In this document: positions 1 to 5,976 of the stretch, piece after piece
How positions within the stretch are numbered: the first letter of the stretch is position 1
How the letters are laid out: each line of letters opens with the position of its first letter
The notes under the pieces: model-generated
The model's database searches: none
Told to the model about the DNA's origin: nothing
The model's input: the letters and a program-made list of their open reading frames with translations, nothing else
Program-made: the position numbers and the translations under genes
Source of the DNA: Sutterella parvirubra YIT 11816
GTDB taxonomy: Bacteria; Pseudomonadota; Gammaproteobacteria; Burkholderiales; Burkholderiaceae_F
Direction: 5' to 3'
Assembly (NCBI RefSeq): GCF_000250875.1
Contig: NZ_JH604884.1
Coordinates: forward strand, 1-14,478
Length of the DNA stretch: 14,478 bases

Positions 1-72
1 TAAATTTTATTTCTTTACTGTTCCTAAGGCGAAAACCGGCCCCGTCTAGGTAGAACCGCCAAGATGCCGGAC

Positions 73-100
73 TTTTCAAAATCCTTTGCTTGGATACAAT
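73..100 (+). promoter_or_regulatory. Candidate sigma-70 promoter of the response regulator gene
   Basis: TTTTCA at 73-78 and TACAAT at 95-100 are separated by 16 bases, in a locally A/T-rich stretch upstream of the GTG start at 195. The -10 matches five of six consensus bases and the -35 matches four. Transcription would start near 107 and leave a leader of about 90 bases. Sequence match only. The rest of 1-194 shows no gene. Confidence 0.4.
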
Positions 101-194
101 GGGAGAGATGCGCCCGACTTCGGGGCGCTCAGGAACCCCCTCAGAAGCTTGAAACGCCTCCGACCTTCACAGAAAGATTAGAGAGACCTACGCC

Positions 195-821
195 GTGCTC
201 GACGACTTCAACTACAAACCCCTCATCCGCGTGATCGACGACGACGACAGCGTCCGCCGCTCCTGGGCCTTTCTGCTCTCGGGCGAATCCTACGACGTCG
301 TGACGTTCGCCGACGCGAACAGCTTCCTCGCCTCCTCCGACTTCCGCCGCTACGGCGCGATTCTTCTCGACGTGCGCATGCCGAACATGTCGGGACTGGA
401 GCTCCAGAACAAACTGAAGGCCATGGGCTGCGACCTCCCGATCATCTTCATTTCGGGTCACGGCGACATCGACATGGCGGTGAACACCCTGAAGAACGGC
501 GCCGTCGACTTCCTGCAGAAGCCCGTGAACGACACGCGCCTTCTCGAAGTGATCGACGCCGCGGTCGCCCGCAACAAGGCCGCCCGCCGCGATCAGGCCG
601 AAGTGGCCGGGTTCAAGGCGCGCCTTGAGCAGCTCACGCAGCGCGAACGCGAAGTGATCCGCATGGTCGCGCAGGGTTACTCCAACAAGGAAGTGGCCGC
701 GGAATTCGGCATCTCGGAAAAGACCGTTCAGGTCCACCGCGGGAGCGCCTACCGCAAGCTCGATCTGCACAACGCCGCGGAAATCGCGCGTCTGCTGCTG
801 CGTTCCGGCGATCCGCTCTGA
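195..821 (+). CDS. FixJ/NarL-type response regulator (receiver + LuxR HTH)
   Basis: A 208-residue two-component response regulator that should bind DNA when phosphorylated by a partner histidine kinase. The receiver domain covers about residues 10-125: an acidic cluster at D15-D18, the phospho-acceptor D59 in LLDVRMP, S87 in the switch position, and K109 in QKP. A LuxR-type helix-turn-helix follows at about 146-205, opening with LTQREREV and containing NKEVAAEFGISEKTVQVHR. Length and domain order fit the FixJ/TtrR group. The start is GTG, with a purine-rich GAGAG about 8 bases upstream; no better start is in frame. No kinase gene is in the window, so the signal is unknown; a partner could lie before position 1. 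It appears monocistronic, with a terminator at 857-899. The domain call is firm; the regulon is unknown. Confidence 0.93.
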   Translation: MLDDFNYKPLIRVIDDDDSVRRSWAFLLSGESYDVVTFADANSFLASSDFRRYGAILLDVRMPNMSGLELQNKLKAMGCDLPIIFISGHGDIDMAVNTLKNGAVDFLQKPVNDTRLLEVIDAAVARNKAARRDQAEVAGFKARLEQLTQREREVIRMVAQGYSNKEVAAEFGISEKTVQVHRGSAYRKLDLHNAAEIARLLLRSGDPL

Positions 822-1239
822 TCGGCCTGATCGACAGAAAACCGCTACCCCCACGGCGCCCGCATCGGCCTTCGGCCCCTGCGGGCGTTTTCGTTTTTCG
901 AGATGAAGTGACGGCCCCGAAGGGCCTTTCAGGTCATCCGGACGCCGCCTAGCCCAAAGGCACTAGCCCAAACTCCGCTTCCCGAACGAGACCGGTACCT
1001 CCGCGGGCGAAGCCTTCGCGCCGAATGTCTTCCCACGAAGGCGATTGCGGCGGAGGATTTCGCCGCTTCGCCCCGAAGGCCCCCCAATTCCCGTATAGTG
1101 CGGGCACGCCTCGCCGAAGGGGCGGGTCGAGCGCCGCTCCCCGACCTTCGCGCCCCGGGAAAGACCGGTTGAGCCTCTCGGCTCCCGGCTTCCCCACGCC
1201 GGATTCCGATTTTGTCTTTTCTCTTTTGGAGTGTTCGTC
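822..1239. other. Intergenic region between response regulator and fhs
   Basis: The 418 bases hold no convincing gene. They contain the terminator at 857-899 and a small hairpin, GGCCC-CGAA-GGGCC, at 913-926 followed by only three T. A TATAGT at 1094-1099 could be a -10 box for fhs but has no recognisable -35 partner. The stretch 1110-1200 is GC-rich and can fold, but I cannot match it to a known riboswitch. Open frames here are without coding character or are extensions of frames lying opposite fhs. Confidence 0.6.
857..899 (+). terminator. Rho-independent terminator after the response regulator
   Basis: CGCCCGCA (857-864) pairs perfectly with TGCGGGCG (880-887), and GGCC can pair with GGCC inside the loop. 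The stem is followed by TTTTCGTTTTT (888-898). It sits 36 bases after the stop codon. Confidence 0.88.
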
Positions 1240-2883
1240 ATGCTGACCGACATCGAAATCGCCCAATCCACCAAACTCGTCCCGATCGACGAGCTCGCCC
1301 ACGGCGCCGGCCTCACCGACGCCGAGTTCGAGCCCTACGGGCGCGACAAGGCGAAGGTGACGCTCGATCCCTCGCGCCCCCAGAAGGGCCGCCTCATTCT
1401 CGTCACCGCCACCTCGGGGATGCCCGCGGGGTCGGGGAAGACCACCACGTCGATCGCACTCGCGCAGGGCTTGAAGAAGATCGGCAAGAACGCCGTCCTC
1501 GCCCTTCGCGAACCCTCGCTCGGTCCCGTCTTCGGGATGAAGGGCGGCGCGGCCGGCGGCGGCTACAGCCAGGTCCTCCCGATGGAGGCGATCAACCTCC
1601 ACTTCACGGGCGACCTTCACGCGATCACCGCGGCGAACAATCTCCTCGCCGCCCTGCTCGACAACGCCCGCCACCAGGGTCAGGTGGACCTCAAGGAAAT
1701 CTACTGGCGCCGCGTCCTCGACGTGAACGACCGGATGCTGCGCAACATCGTCTCGGGCCTCGGCGGTCCGGCGAACGGTCTCCCGACGGAAGCGGGCTTC
1801 GACATCACGGCCGCCTCCGAACTCATGGCGATCCTCTGCCTCGCCACCGACATGGAAGACCTCCGCGCCCGCCTCGACCGCATCGTCCTCGGCATCCGCC
1901 GCGACGGCACGGCCTACACCTGCAAGGAATTGGGCGCCACGGGCGCGCTCCTCGCGCTCCTCTTCGACGCGATGAAGCCCAACCTCGTGCAGTCGATCGA
2001 GGGGAACCTCGCCTTCGTGCACGGCGGGCCGTTTGCGAACATCGCCCACGGCTGCAACTCGGTGGCGGCGACGCGCGCGGCGCTCACGCTCGGCGACTAC
2101 GCGATCACGGAAGCGGGCTTCGGCTCGGACTTGGGCGCCGAGAAGTTCCTCAACATCAAGTGCCGTGCGGCCGGCTTCCAGCCCGCCGCGATCGTGCTCG
2201 TCACCTCCACCAAGGCCCTCAAGTGGCACGGCGGCGTGCCGCTCCCCGAAATCGGGAAGCCCAACGTGGAGGCGCTCAAGAAGGGCCTCTGCAATCTGGA
2301 CGCGCACGTCGAGAACCTGCGCCGCTTCGGCCCCAACGTCGTCGTCTCGCTCAACCACTTCCACACCGACACCGACGAAGAGCTCGAGATCATCCGCGCG
2401 CGCTGCGCTGAGCTGGGCGTGCGCTTCGCGGTCTGCGACGGCTTTGCGAAGGGCGGCGAAGGCGCGACCGAACTCGCCCGTGCCGTGGTTGAGGCCGCGG
2501 CCGATCCGAAGCCCTTGACCCACACGTACGAACCCGACGCCACGATCGAAGAGAAGATCGGCGCCATCGTGACGAAGGTCTACGGCGCGGGAGGCTTCAC
2601 GCTCTCGGACGCCGCGAAGAAGGACCTGAAGCGCCTCCAGGATCTCGGCTGCGACCGCCTCCCCGTCTGCATCGCGAAGACCCCGTTCTCGCTCACCGCG
2701 GACCCGAAGGCGCTGGGCTCCCCGAAGGGCTTCGACGTGCCCGTGCAGCGCCTGGTTCTGAACGCCGGCGCCGGCTTCGTCGTCGTGACGACGGGCGCCA
2801 TCATGCGCATGCCGGGCCTCCCGAAGGCCCCGGCCGCCATGCAGATCGACGTGAAGGACGGCCGCATCACCGGCCTCGCGTAA
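1240..2883 (+). CDS. fhs: Formate--tetrahydrofolate ligase
   Basis: A cytoplasmic enzyme that joins formate to tetrahydrofolate using ATP, giving 10-formyl-THF for purine and formyl-methionine synthesis or for formate assimilation. The 547-residue length is close to the family's usual 550-560. Family landmarks appear in order: the nucleotide-binding PAGSGKTTT at 62-70, REPSLGPVFGMKGGAAGGGY at about 90-109, INLHFTGD at 118-125, then HGGPFANIAHGCNS, TEAGFGSDLGAEKF, LKWHGG, and near the end AGAGFVV with GAIMRMPGLPKAPAA. The chosen ATG at 1240 gives MLTDIEIAQ, which matches the family N-terminus, and has TTGGAG 8 bases upstream. An in-frame GTG at 1231 overlaps that ribosome-binding site and is less likely. 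One oddity is Ser65, where most relatives have Glu (PAGEGKTTT). It is monocistronic, with a strong terminator after it. Confidence 0.97.
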   Translation: MLTDIEIAQSTKLVPIDELAHGAGLTDAEFEPYGRDKAKVTLDPSRPQKGRLILVTATSGMPAGSGKTTTSIALAQGLKKIGKNAVLALREPSLGPVFGMKGGAAGGGYSQVLPMEAINLHFTGDLHAITAANNLLAALLDNARHQGQVDLKEIYWRRVLDVNDRMLRNIVSGLGGPANGLPTEAGFDITAASELMAILCLATDMEDLRARLDRIVLGIRRDGTAYTCKELGATGALLALLFDAMKPNLVQSIEGNLAFVHGGPFANIAHGCNSVAATRAALTLGDYAITEAGFGSDLGAEKFLNIKCRAAGFQPAAIVLVTSTKALKWHGGVPLPEIGKPNVEALKKGLCNLDAHVENLRRFGPNVVVSLNHFHTDTDEELEIIRARCAELGVRFAVCDGFAKGGEGATELARAVVEAAADPKPLTHTYEPDATIEEKIGAIVTKVYGAGGFTLSDAAKKDLKRLQDLGCDRLPVCIAKTPFSLTADPKALGSPKGFDVPVQRLVLNAGAGFVVVTTGAIMRMPGLPKAPAAMQIDVKDGRITGLA

Positions 2884-2895
2884 TCGATGTGATTC

Positions 2896-2918
2896 TGCGG
2901 CCGGGTCCCCCGGCCGCA
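2896..2918 (+). other. Perfect 10-bp hairpin just after fhs
   Basis: TGCGGCCGGG (2896-2905) and CCCGGCCGCA (2909-2918) are perfect inverted repeats with a 3-base loop. The hairpin sits 13 bases after the fhs stop and has no T-tract. It is followed by a smaller inverted repeat CTGCA..TGCAG at 2921-2935. It could protect the 3' end of the fhs mRNA; the real terminator is the next hairpin. Confidence 0.6.
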
Positions 2919-2943
2919 GGCTGCAAAAGCTGCAGGCACAACA

Positions 2944-2984
2944 AAACCCCGTAGGGCGAGCAAACCCTGCGGGGTTTCGTTTTT
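2944..2984 (+). terminator. Rho-independent terminator of fhs
   Basis: AAACCCCGTAGGG (2944-2956) pairs with CCCTGCGGGGTTT (2965-2977) over 13 positions with one wobble pair and an 8-base loop. It is followed by CGTTTTT. Because the stem starts with AAA, it could work on both strands. Confidence 0.92.
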
Positions 2985-3004
2985 GCTTGAGGAGCAAACG
3001 GAAC

Positions 3005-3032
3005 GGGCCCGCGCCGACCAAAGCGCGGGCCC
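3005..3032. other. Perfect 10-bp inverted repeat GGGCCCGCGC / GCGCGGGCCC
   Basis: Arms at 3005-3014 and 3023-3032 are perfect complements with an 8-base loop. No run of T follows, only TCCGATTCTTT. It lies 20 bases after the fhs terminator and may be a back-up terminator or the first hairpin of the structured stretch that follows. Confidence 0.55.
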
Positions 3033-3293
3033 TCCGATTCTTTGCAAACGTCGTCGCGGAAAAGGAGGAAACCGTGACGTCGTTTCCAGGAGGCGAAGAT
3101 GCGGTTGACTCAAGCGATGCGACCAAACATCTCGTCAACCTTTCTTCCACACGGTGCGTGAGGACCGGGGAGGTTCTCAGGGGCGCCGTGTCGGCGATCT
3201 GCGGGCAGACGGTCGGAGACCGAAGGATCCGGAGCGGGGACCAGCCGCAGCGGACGGCAGACCTGCCTTGCAACCACAAAAAGGAGAAAACAC

Positions 3294-3575
3294 ATGAATC
3301 GTGTTTGCCATGTACCGGATCACCACCCGTTCCCACACGGGAGGCTGCCGTCCGGAGGCGCATGGCACGCCTTCCGGTGTCCGGCAATCTCGAACGGAAG
3401 AAATTCTTCCTTTCGTGTCCACCGAACATGCTTCGCAGTATATCAACGTAAACCCTTGAGCGCCCATACGCATCCCCAATTTTCATCAGGGATGATTGTT
3501 ACTGTTTGTAAATACTATCCGGCCCGCAAACGAGGGTTTTCCCGCAAGACATCCGGCGTTCGGGTTAACCCGTGA
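3294..3575 (+). CDS. Doubtful small ORF with a strong ribosome-binding site
   Basis: A 93-codon frame starts at an ATG with an excellent Shine-Dalgarno, AAAAAGGAGA, 7 bases upstream. That is the main reason to list it. The product is rich in His, Arg, Pro and Ser and has five Cys. It shows no signal peptide, membrane segment or domain I recognise. Codon use is mixed at the third position, unlike the G/C-ending codons of the surrounding genes, so it is either foreign, fast evolving, a leader peptide, or not a gene. The stop codon at 3573-3575 falls inside the terminator-like hairpin 3551-3582. A second frame (ATG 3310, or GTG 3301, to TGA 3459) shares the same ribosome-binding site at poorer spacing and encodes about 50 residues. 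The DNA also folds into hairpins that ignore the reading frame, which favours a noncoding reading. Confidence 0.22.
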   Translation: MNRVCHVPDHHPFPHGRLPSGGAWHAFRCPAISNGRNSSFRVHRTCFAVYQRKPLSAHTHPQFSSGMIVTVCKYYPARKRGFSRKTSGVRVNP

Positions 3576-3592
3576 ACGGGATCCTCCTTTTT
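3551..3592 (+). terminator. Possible terminator closing the 3.06-3.59 kb unit
   Basis: ATCC-GG-CGTTC (3551-3561) pairs with GAACGGGAT (3574-3582), nine pairs with a two-base bulge. An inner GGG-TTAA-CCC can also form. TTTTT occurs at 3588-3592, a few bases beyond the stem, which is a little far for an ideal terminator. Confidence 0.4.
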
Positions 3593-4518
3593 CGCGTCTT
3601 TGACGAAGGTTTGAGCGTTCGCCTTCCGAAGATCTCCCCAACAACAAGGAATGTCGCGAAACCGTCTTTCGGCCACGAGAACGTGACGAAAAACCGACAT
3701 GACCGGGTCTGGGGCGTCCACTTTCGTCTTCACGCGGAGAGAACCCTGTTTTCCGGAACCGGCGTTCGCTCAAAACTACCACTTTGGGATAGCTTGCGCA
3801 CTCCTCCAAAAAGGCGTAGGCGGATTCCTCCTTCCGGCGGAACCCTCTGTTGCGCGTTTCCCAACGGAAAAAGATCACCCCCGCGCGGATACCTCCGAGG
3901 GAACCCATACGCACTTCCGGCACCGTCCGCCTCGTCCCCCGCCGCGCCCGAGGCCGGCCCCATCGAGGACGCCCGAAGCCGGGGCGGATGAGGGACCGGC
4001 GGTCGGCCGATGCGGGGCTCAGGCGGACCCTGAAGGCGGACGGCCGCGGGAGCGCGGCACATCCGTGAAGGCGACCGACGCGCGCCCGGGGACGCCGCGC
4101 CCACATTCCAAGAGACGCTTCCGCGTCCCGGCAGGCGCGGTCACGCGGCCTTCGGGATCGCTACCGGAGTAGCGGGGAGCCGGGCGGCGGGATCGTCCGG
4201 CCCGCGGGCGCGTACTTCAATCCGCGCCCGTGTGCGGCCCGTCCGACCCCGACAAGCACGTCGGGTGCCGCAGGCACGCCCCGCTTCGGCGCCGCTCATC
4301 GGAAGCCCGGACCGGACGCGCCCCGACGCCGCCGCGCCGACGCTTCCCATCCACCCGGACCTCACCCCGGATCCTTCCCGACACTTTCCCCGGCACGTCC
4401 CCGACGCGCCGCCCGCGCGTCGCCCAGGATGTCCTCAAGCATCCTTCAACACGTCCCCGCCGACCGTCCGGCCCCCGTCCGGGATCAAAACTCCGGCCTC
4501 GAAATGCGCTTTTCCTCC

Positions 4519-4549
4519 GGGGCGACGCACGCCGAAAAAGCGTCGCCCC
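4519..4549 (+). terminator. Terminator-like perfect hairpin
   Basis: GGGGCGACGC (4519-4528) and GCGTCGCCCC (4540-4549) form a perfect 10-bp stem with an 11-base loop containing five A. It is followed by ACCCGCTTTTCAC, so the T-run is short and offset. No gene ends just upstream, so if it acts as a terminator the transcript is unidentified. Confidence 0.45.
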
Positions 4550-4720
4550 ACCCGCTTTTCACTTCCCGTTTGCGCACAAAGTGCACGCATGCAACAACTC
4601 CGGTTCTCCGGCGCGGGGCGATTTTCTGCCTTCGGACAACCCTTTTTCCATATGCCGAATTTCGATGAATACCCAATGTAAATAGCCCGCCTTTCAAAAT
4701 TTTCCATCCGCGACACCGAT

Positions 4721-4726
4721 TAAAAT
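4721..4726 (+). promoter_or_regulatory. Candidate -10 box for the flavin reductase gene
   Basis: TAAAAT at 4721-4726 lies in the only A/T-rich patch near the gene. Upstream, TTTTCC (4700-4705) is a weak -35 at 15-base spacing. If correct, the mRNA would carry a leader of about 230 bases that includes the hairpins at 4739-4907. Confidence 0.35.
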
Positions 4727-4738
4727 ACAGGTGAGGAA

Positions 4739-4907
4739 GGAGGGTCCGGTTGAGACCCGCTCCCCGCAGGCGGCACCCGATCGGGAAGCCTGAAGACGCG
4801 CCGGACGGTGGTCGGTCCGGCAGCACCATCGACATCCCGAACACATCGGACCCCACCTACGGGAGGCGCCTCTCCCGACCTTTCCGCTCCGGAGGACCGT
4901 CCGGAGC
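4739..4907 (+). promoter_or_regulatory. Structured 5' leader with mutually exclusive hairpins
   Basis: Five hairpins follow one another. They are 4739-4763 (GGA-GGGTC with GACCC-GC-TCC), 4767-4792 (CAGGC/GCCTG enclosing CCCGATCGGG), 4800-4821 (GCCGGAC/GTCCGGC, 8-base loop), 4860-4877 (CGGGAG/CTCCCG) and 4886-4907 (GCTCCGGA/TCCGGAGC, 6-base loop). A competing fold pairs GGTGG-TC-GGTCCG (4807-4819) with CGGACC-CCACC (4847-4857). It shares GTCCG with the 4800-4821 hairpin, so both cannot form together. About 40 bases of less structured sequence then lead to the Shine-Dalgarno at 4947-4955. No T-run follows the last hairpin. I could not fit it to the cobalamin, FMN or ZTP riboswitch consensus. 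Confidence 0.35.
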
Positions 4908-4961
4908 CGACACGATCCTTCCGTGAGAGCCACGAACAGCAACTTCAGGGAGGAGAGAACC

Positions 4962-5681
4962 ATGAGTGAACAGCAAAGCACCAGACTCATGAAGTGCGCG
5001 TCGCGGCGTGAGGAATGCCGCTACGGAACGTCGCTCACGTTCACGCCCGTCGAAGGCGCCCTGCCCGAGTATGAGCCCGGACAGTACGTCCTGATCAAAA
5101 CGGGCGCCGGGGAACCCTTCCGGCCCTATGTGATTTCGCAGGGTCCGGGCGAAGCGTTCCTGCGCGTGACGGTCGTCCCGAGCGCCGAAGGGAAGCTCCC
5201 GAAACTCGCGTCGCTGCGTGTGGGCGAAGAGGTCGAGATGACCGGACCCGAAGGCGACTTCACGCCGGACATCCAGGCCGAGCATCCGCTCGTCCTTCTG
5301 GGCGGCCTCGCCGGGATCGCGCCGATCGTCGCGATTCTGGAGACCCTCGCCGTCGAGAACCCGCTCCGGAAGACCCACGTCCTCTACGAAACCGCGTCGA
5401 GCGAAACGTTCGCGCTTCGGAGCGCGATGGAACTCGCCCTCAAAGGCATGCCCAACGCTGCGGGCGCCGTCTTCTTCACGGCGCCGCTCGGCACCGACCG
5501 CCAGGGCGAGGCCTTCGACGCCGAAGGCGAAATCGAACCCGACCGTCTCCGCTTCTTCTGCCAGGATCCGGACGCGGACTTCTACATCGCGGGCCCTGAG
5601 GGCCTGATCGCCAGACTCCGGAGTGCGCTCCTCAGCCTCGGCGTGATCGCCGCCCGCATTCACGTTCTGCCGCTCGGGTAA
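4962..5681 (+). CDS. Stand-alone FAD/NAD(P)-binding oxidoreductase (FNR-type)
   Basis: A 239-residue cytoplasmic flavin reductase module. Such proteins pass electrons between NAD(P)H and a partner protein through FAD. The FAD domain occupies about residues 5-102, with RPYVIS at 54-59 as a variant of the family RxYS motif, and PGQYV at 39-43. The NAD(P) domain has GGLAGIAPI at 114-122 in place of GGxGITP, and FYIAGPEGL at 207-215 near the C-terminus. It has no globin domain and no [2Fe-2S] domain, so it resembles the reductase half of flavohemoglobin or of Hcr-type reductases, or a PyrK-like electron-transfer subunit. The ATG at 4962 is preceded by AGGGAGGAGAG, a very strong ribosome-binding site; an in-frame GTG at 4923 lies upstream of that site and is rejected. 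The next gene is an NsrR-like regulator, suggesting a nitrosative or redox role (inference). Confidence 0.85.
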   Translation: MSEQQSTRLMKCASRREECRYGTSLTFTPVEGALPEYEPGQYVLIKTGAGEPFRPYVISQGPGEAFLRVTVVPSAEGKLPKLASLRVGEEVEMTGPEGDFTPDIQAEHPLVLLGGLAGIAPIVAILETLAVENPLRKTHVLYETASSETFALRSAMELALKGMPNAAGAVFFTAPLGTDRQGEAFDAEGEIEPDRLRFFCQDPDADFYIAGPEGLIARLRSALLSLGVIAARIHVLPLG

Positions 5682-5691
5682 AGGACCCCGC

Positions 5692-5790
5692 GGGCGGATT
5701 TGAGGCCGCCCACCTGCAGAATTTCACCAACCGCCGGAGGTCGAACCCTACAACACCGGCCTCCGGCCGCTCGAAAAGAGCGAATTTTGA
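5692..5790 (+). terminator. Hairpin cluster after the reductase gene, possible terminator
   Basis: GGGCGG/CCGCCC (5692-5697, 5706-5711) and GCCGGAGG/CCTCCGGC (5733-5740, 5760-5767) form two stems. A third, CGCTC-GAAAA-GAGCG (5768-5782), is followed directly by AATTTT. The last could end the reductase transcript, but its stem is short and its T-run only four bases. Confidence 0.4.
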
Positions 5791-5825
5791 ACGTGTGCCG
5801 CAAGCCCGGCGGTACCCGCCGAACG

Positions 5826-5892
5826 TATCTCAAATTCGATTACGTTTTGGCAGTATCTAGCCAATGGCTTCGGATTTTGGCAAAATTGAGAT
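5826..5892. promoter_or_regulatory. A/T-rich inverted repeats upstream of the NsrR-like gene
   Basis: ATCTCAAATT (5826-5835) and AAATTGAGAT (5883-5892) are inverted copies with one mismatch. Between them lie TTGGC-AGTATCTA-GCCAA (5847-5864) and ATTTT-GGC-AAAAT (5874-5886). TTTTGGCA occurs twice (5845-5852, 5875-5882). This is the least GC-rich part of the gap, so it likely holds the promoter and operators for the regulator at 5977. I see no clean match to the enterobacterial NsrR, FNR or CRP sites. Confidence 0.4.
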
Positions 5893-5942
5893 CACACGTT
5901 TTCCCAAACCATCAGGTTGGTCCGTTGCAGACCGAAGTTGAG

Positions 5943-5954
5943 CGGACCGGTCCG
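5943..5954. promoter_or_regulatory. Perfect 12-bp palindrome CGGACCGGTCCG, possible operator
   Basis: The palindrome lies 22 bases before the start codon of the NsrR-like gene. The half GGTCCGTT also occurs at 5919-5926, giving a repeat spaced 30 bases apart. Position just upstream of a regulator gene fits autoregulation, but binding is not shown. It could instead form a small RNA hairpin in the leader. Confidence 0.35.
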
Positions 5955-5976
5955 TTACCGTGCAAGGAACCCCTAA

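Larger units (their letters stand above)
3060..3592 (+). ncRNA. Candidate structured RNA (leader or independent ncRNA)
   Basis: Successive inverted repeats line up on the plus strand. They are 3067-3087 (GGAAAC/GTTTCC), 3103-3140 (GGTTGAC/GTCAACC) and 3149-3191. The last has ACACGGTGC pairing with GCGCCGTGT, then TGAGGACC with GGTTCTCA, about 17 pairs in all including two wobble pairs. Next come 3210-3222 (CGGTC/GACCG), 3326-3341 (CCCGT/ACGGG), 3352-3377 (CCGGA-GGCG with CGCC-T-TCCGG) and 3471-3494 (CATCCC/GGGATG). A terminator-like hairpin follows at 3551-3582 with TTTTT. A TTGACT at 3105-3110 could be a -35 box but has no good -10. I recognise no known RNA family. An alternative is a structured 5' leader for the small ORF at 3294. 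Short stems are common by chance at this GC content; the 3149-3191 hairpin is the most convincing part. Confidence 0.3.
2884..4961. other. 2.1-kb gene-poor, hairpin-rich intergenic region
   Basis: No open frame here has the codon bias of the flanking genes, and none shows a recognisable domain. Three zones differ in composition. From 2884 to about 3290 it is GC-rich with the fhs terminator and a run of hairpins. From about 3290 to 3850 it is clearly lower in GC, with A/T-rich spots near 3440-3530. From about 3900 to 4540 it is very GC-rich, and 4560-4730 is A/T-richer again. Overlapping frames on both strands at 3486-4172 encode Arg/Pro/Ser-rich strings that look like translated noncoding DNA or decayed genes. 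Noteworthy parts are listed separately: hairpin clusters at 3060-3592 and 4739-4907, a terminator-like hairpin at 4519-4549, and an interrupted hairpin at 3667-3691 (TTTCG..CACG-AGAA-CGTG..CGAAA). Confidence 0.6.

Noticed and set aside
1100..1239. A ZTP (pfl) riboswitch upstream of fhs, a known regulator of such genes
   Set aside because: I could not find the conserved pfl blocks. The GGGTCG and CCGGG pieces present do not occur in the needed order with the required 3' CCGCCUGGGC block.
949..3486. An 845-codon open frame on the minus strand opposite fhs
   Set aside because: It lies opposite the entire fhs gene, which is unmistakable on the plus strand. Its protein is Arg/Gly/Ala/Val-rich with no domain, as expected for the antisense of a GC-rich gene.
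3486..4172. Several overlapping frames on both strands (for example minus 3486-4106 and plus 3572-3991, 3699-4172)
   Set aside because: They lack native codon bias, ribosome-binding sites and domains, and they contradict each other. At best they are relics.
4735..4800. FMN or cobalamin riboswitch before the flavin reductase gene
   Set aside because: Fragments such as GGTTGAGACCC, CAGGCGG and AAGCCTGAAGAC look vaguely similar, but the conserved cores of both classes are missing.
5884..5900. A CRP-like site, TTGAGATCACACG
   Set aside because: Only one half (TCACA) matches; the other half of the TGTGA-N6-TCACA palindrome is absent.
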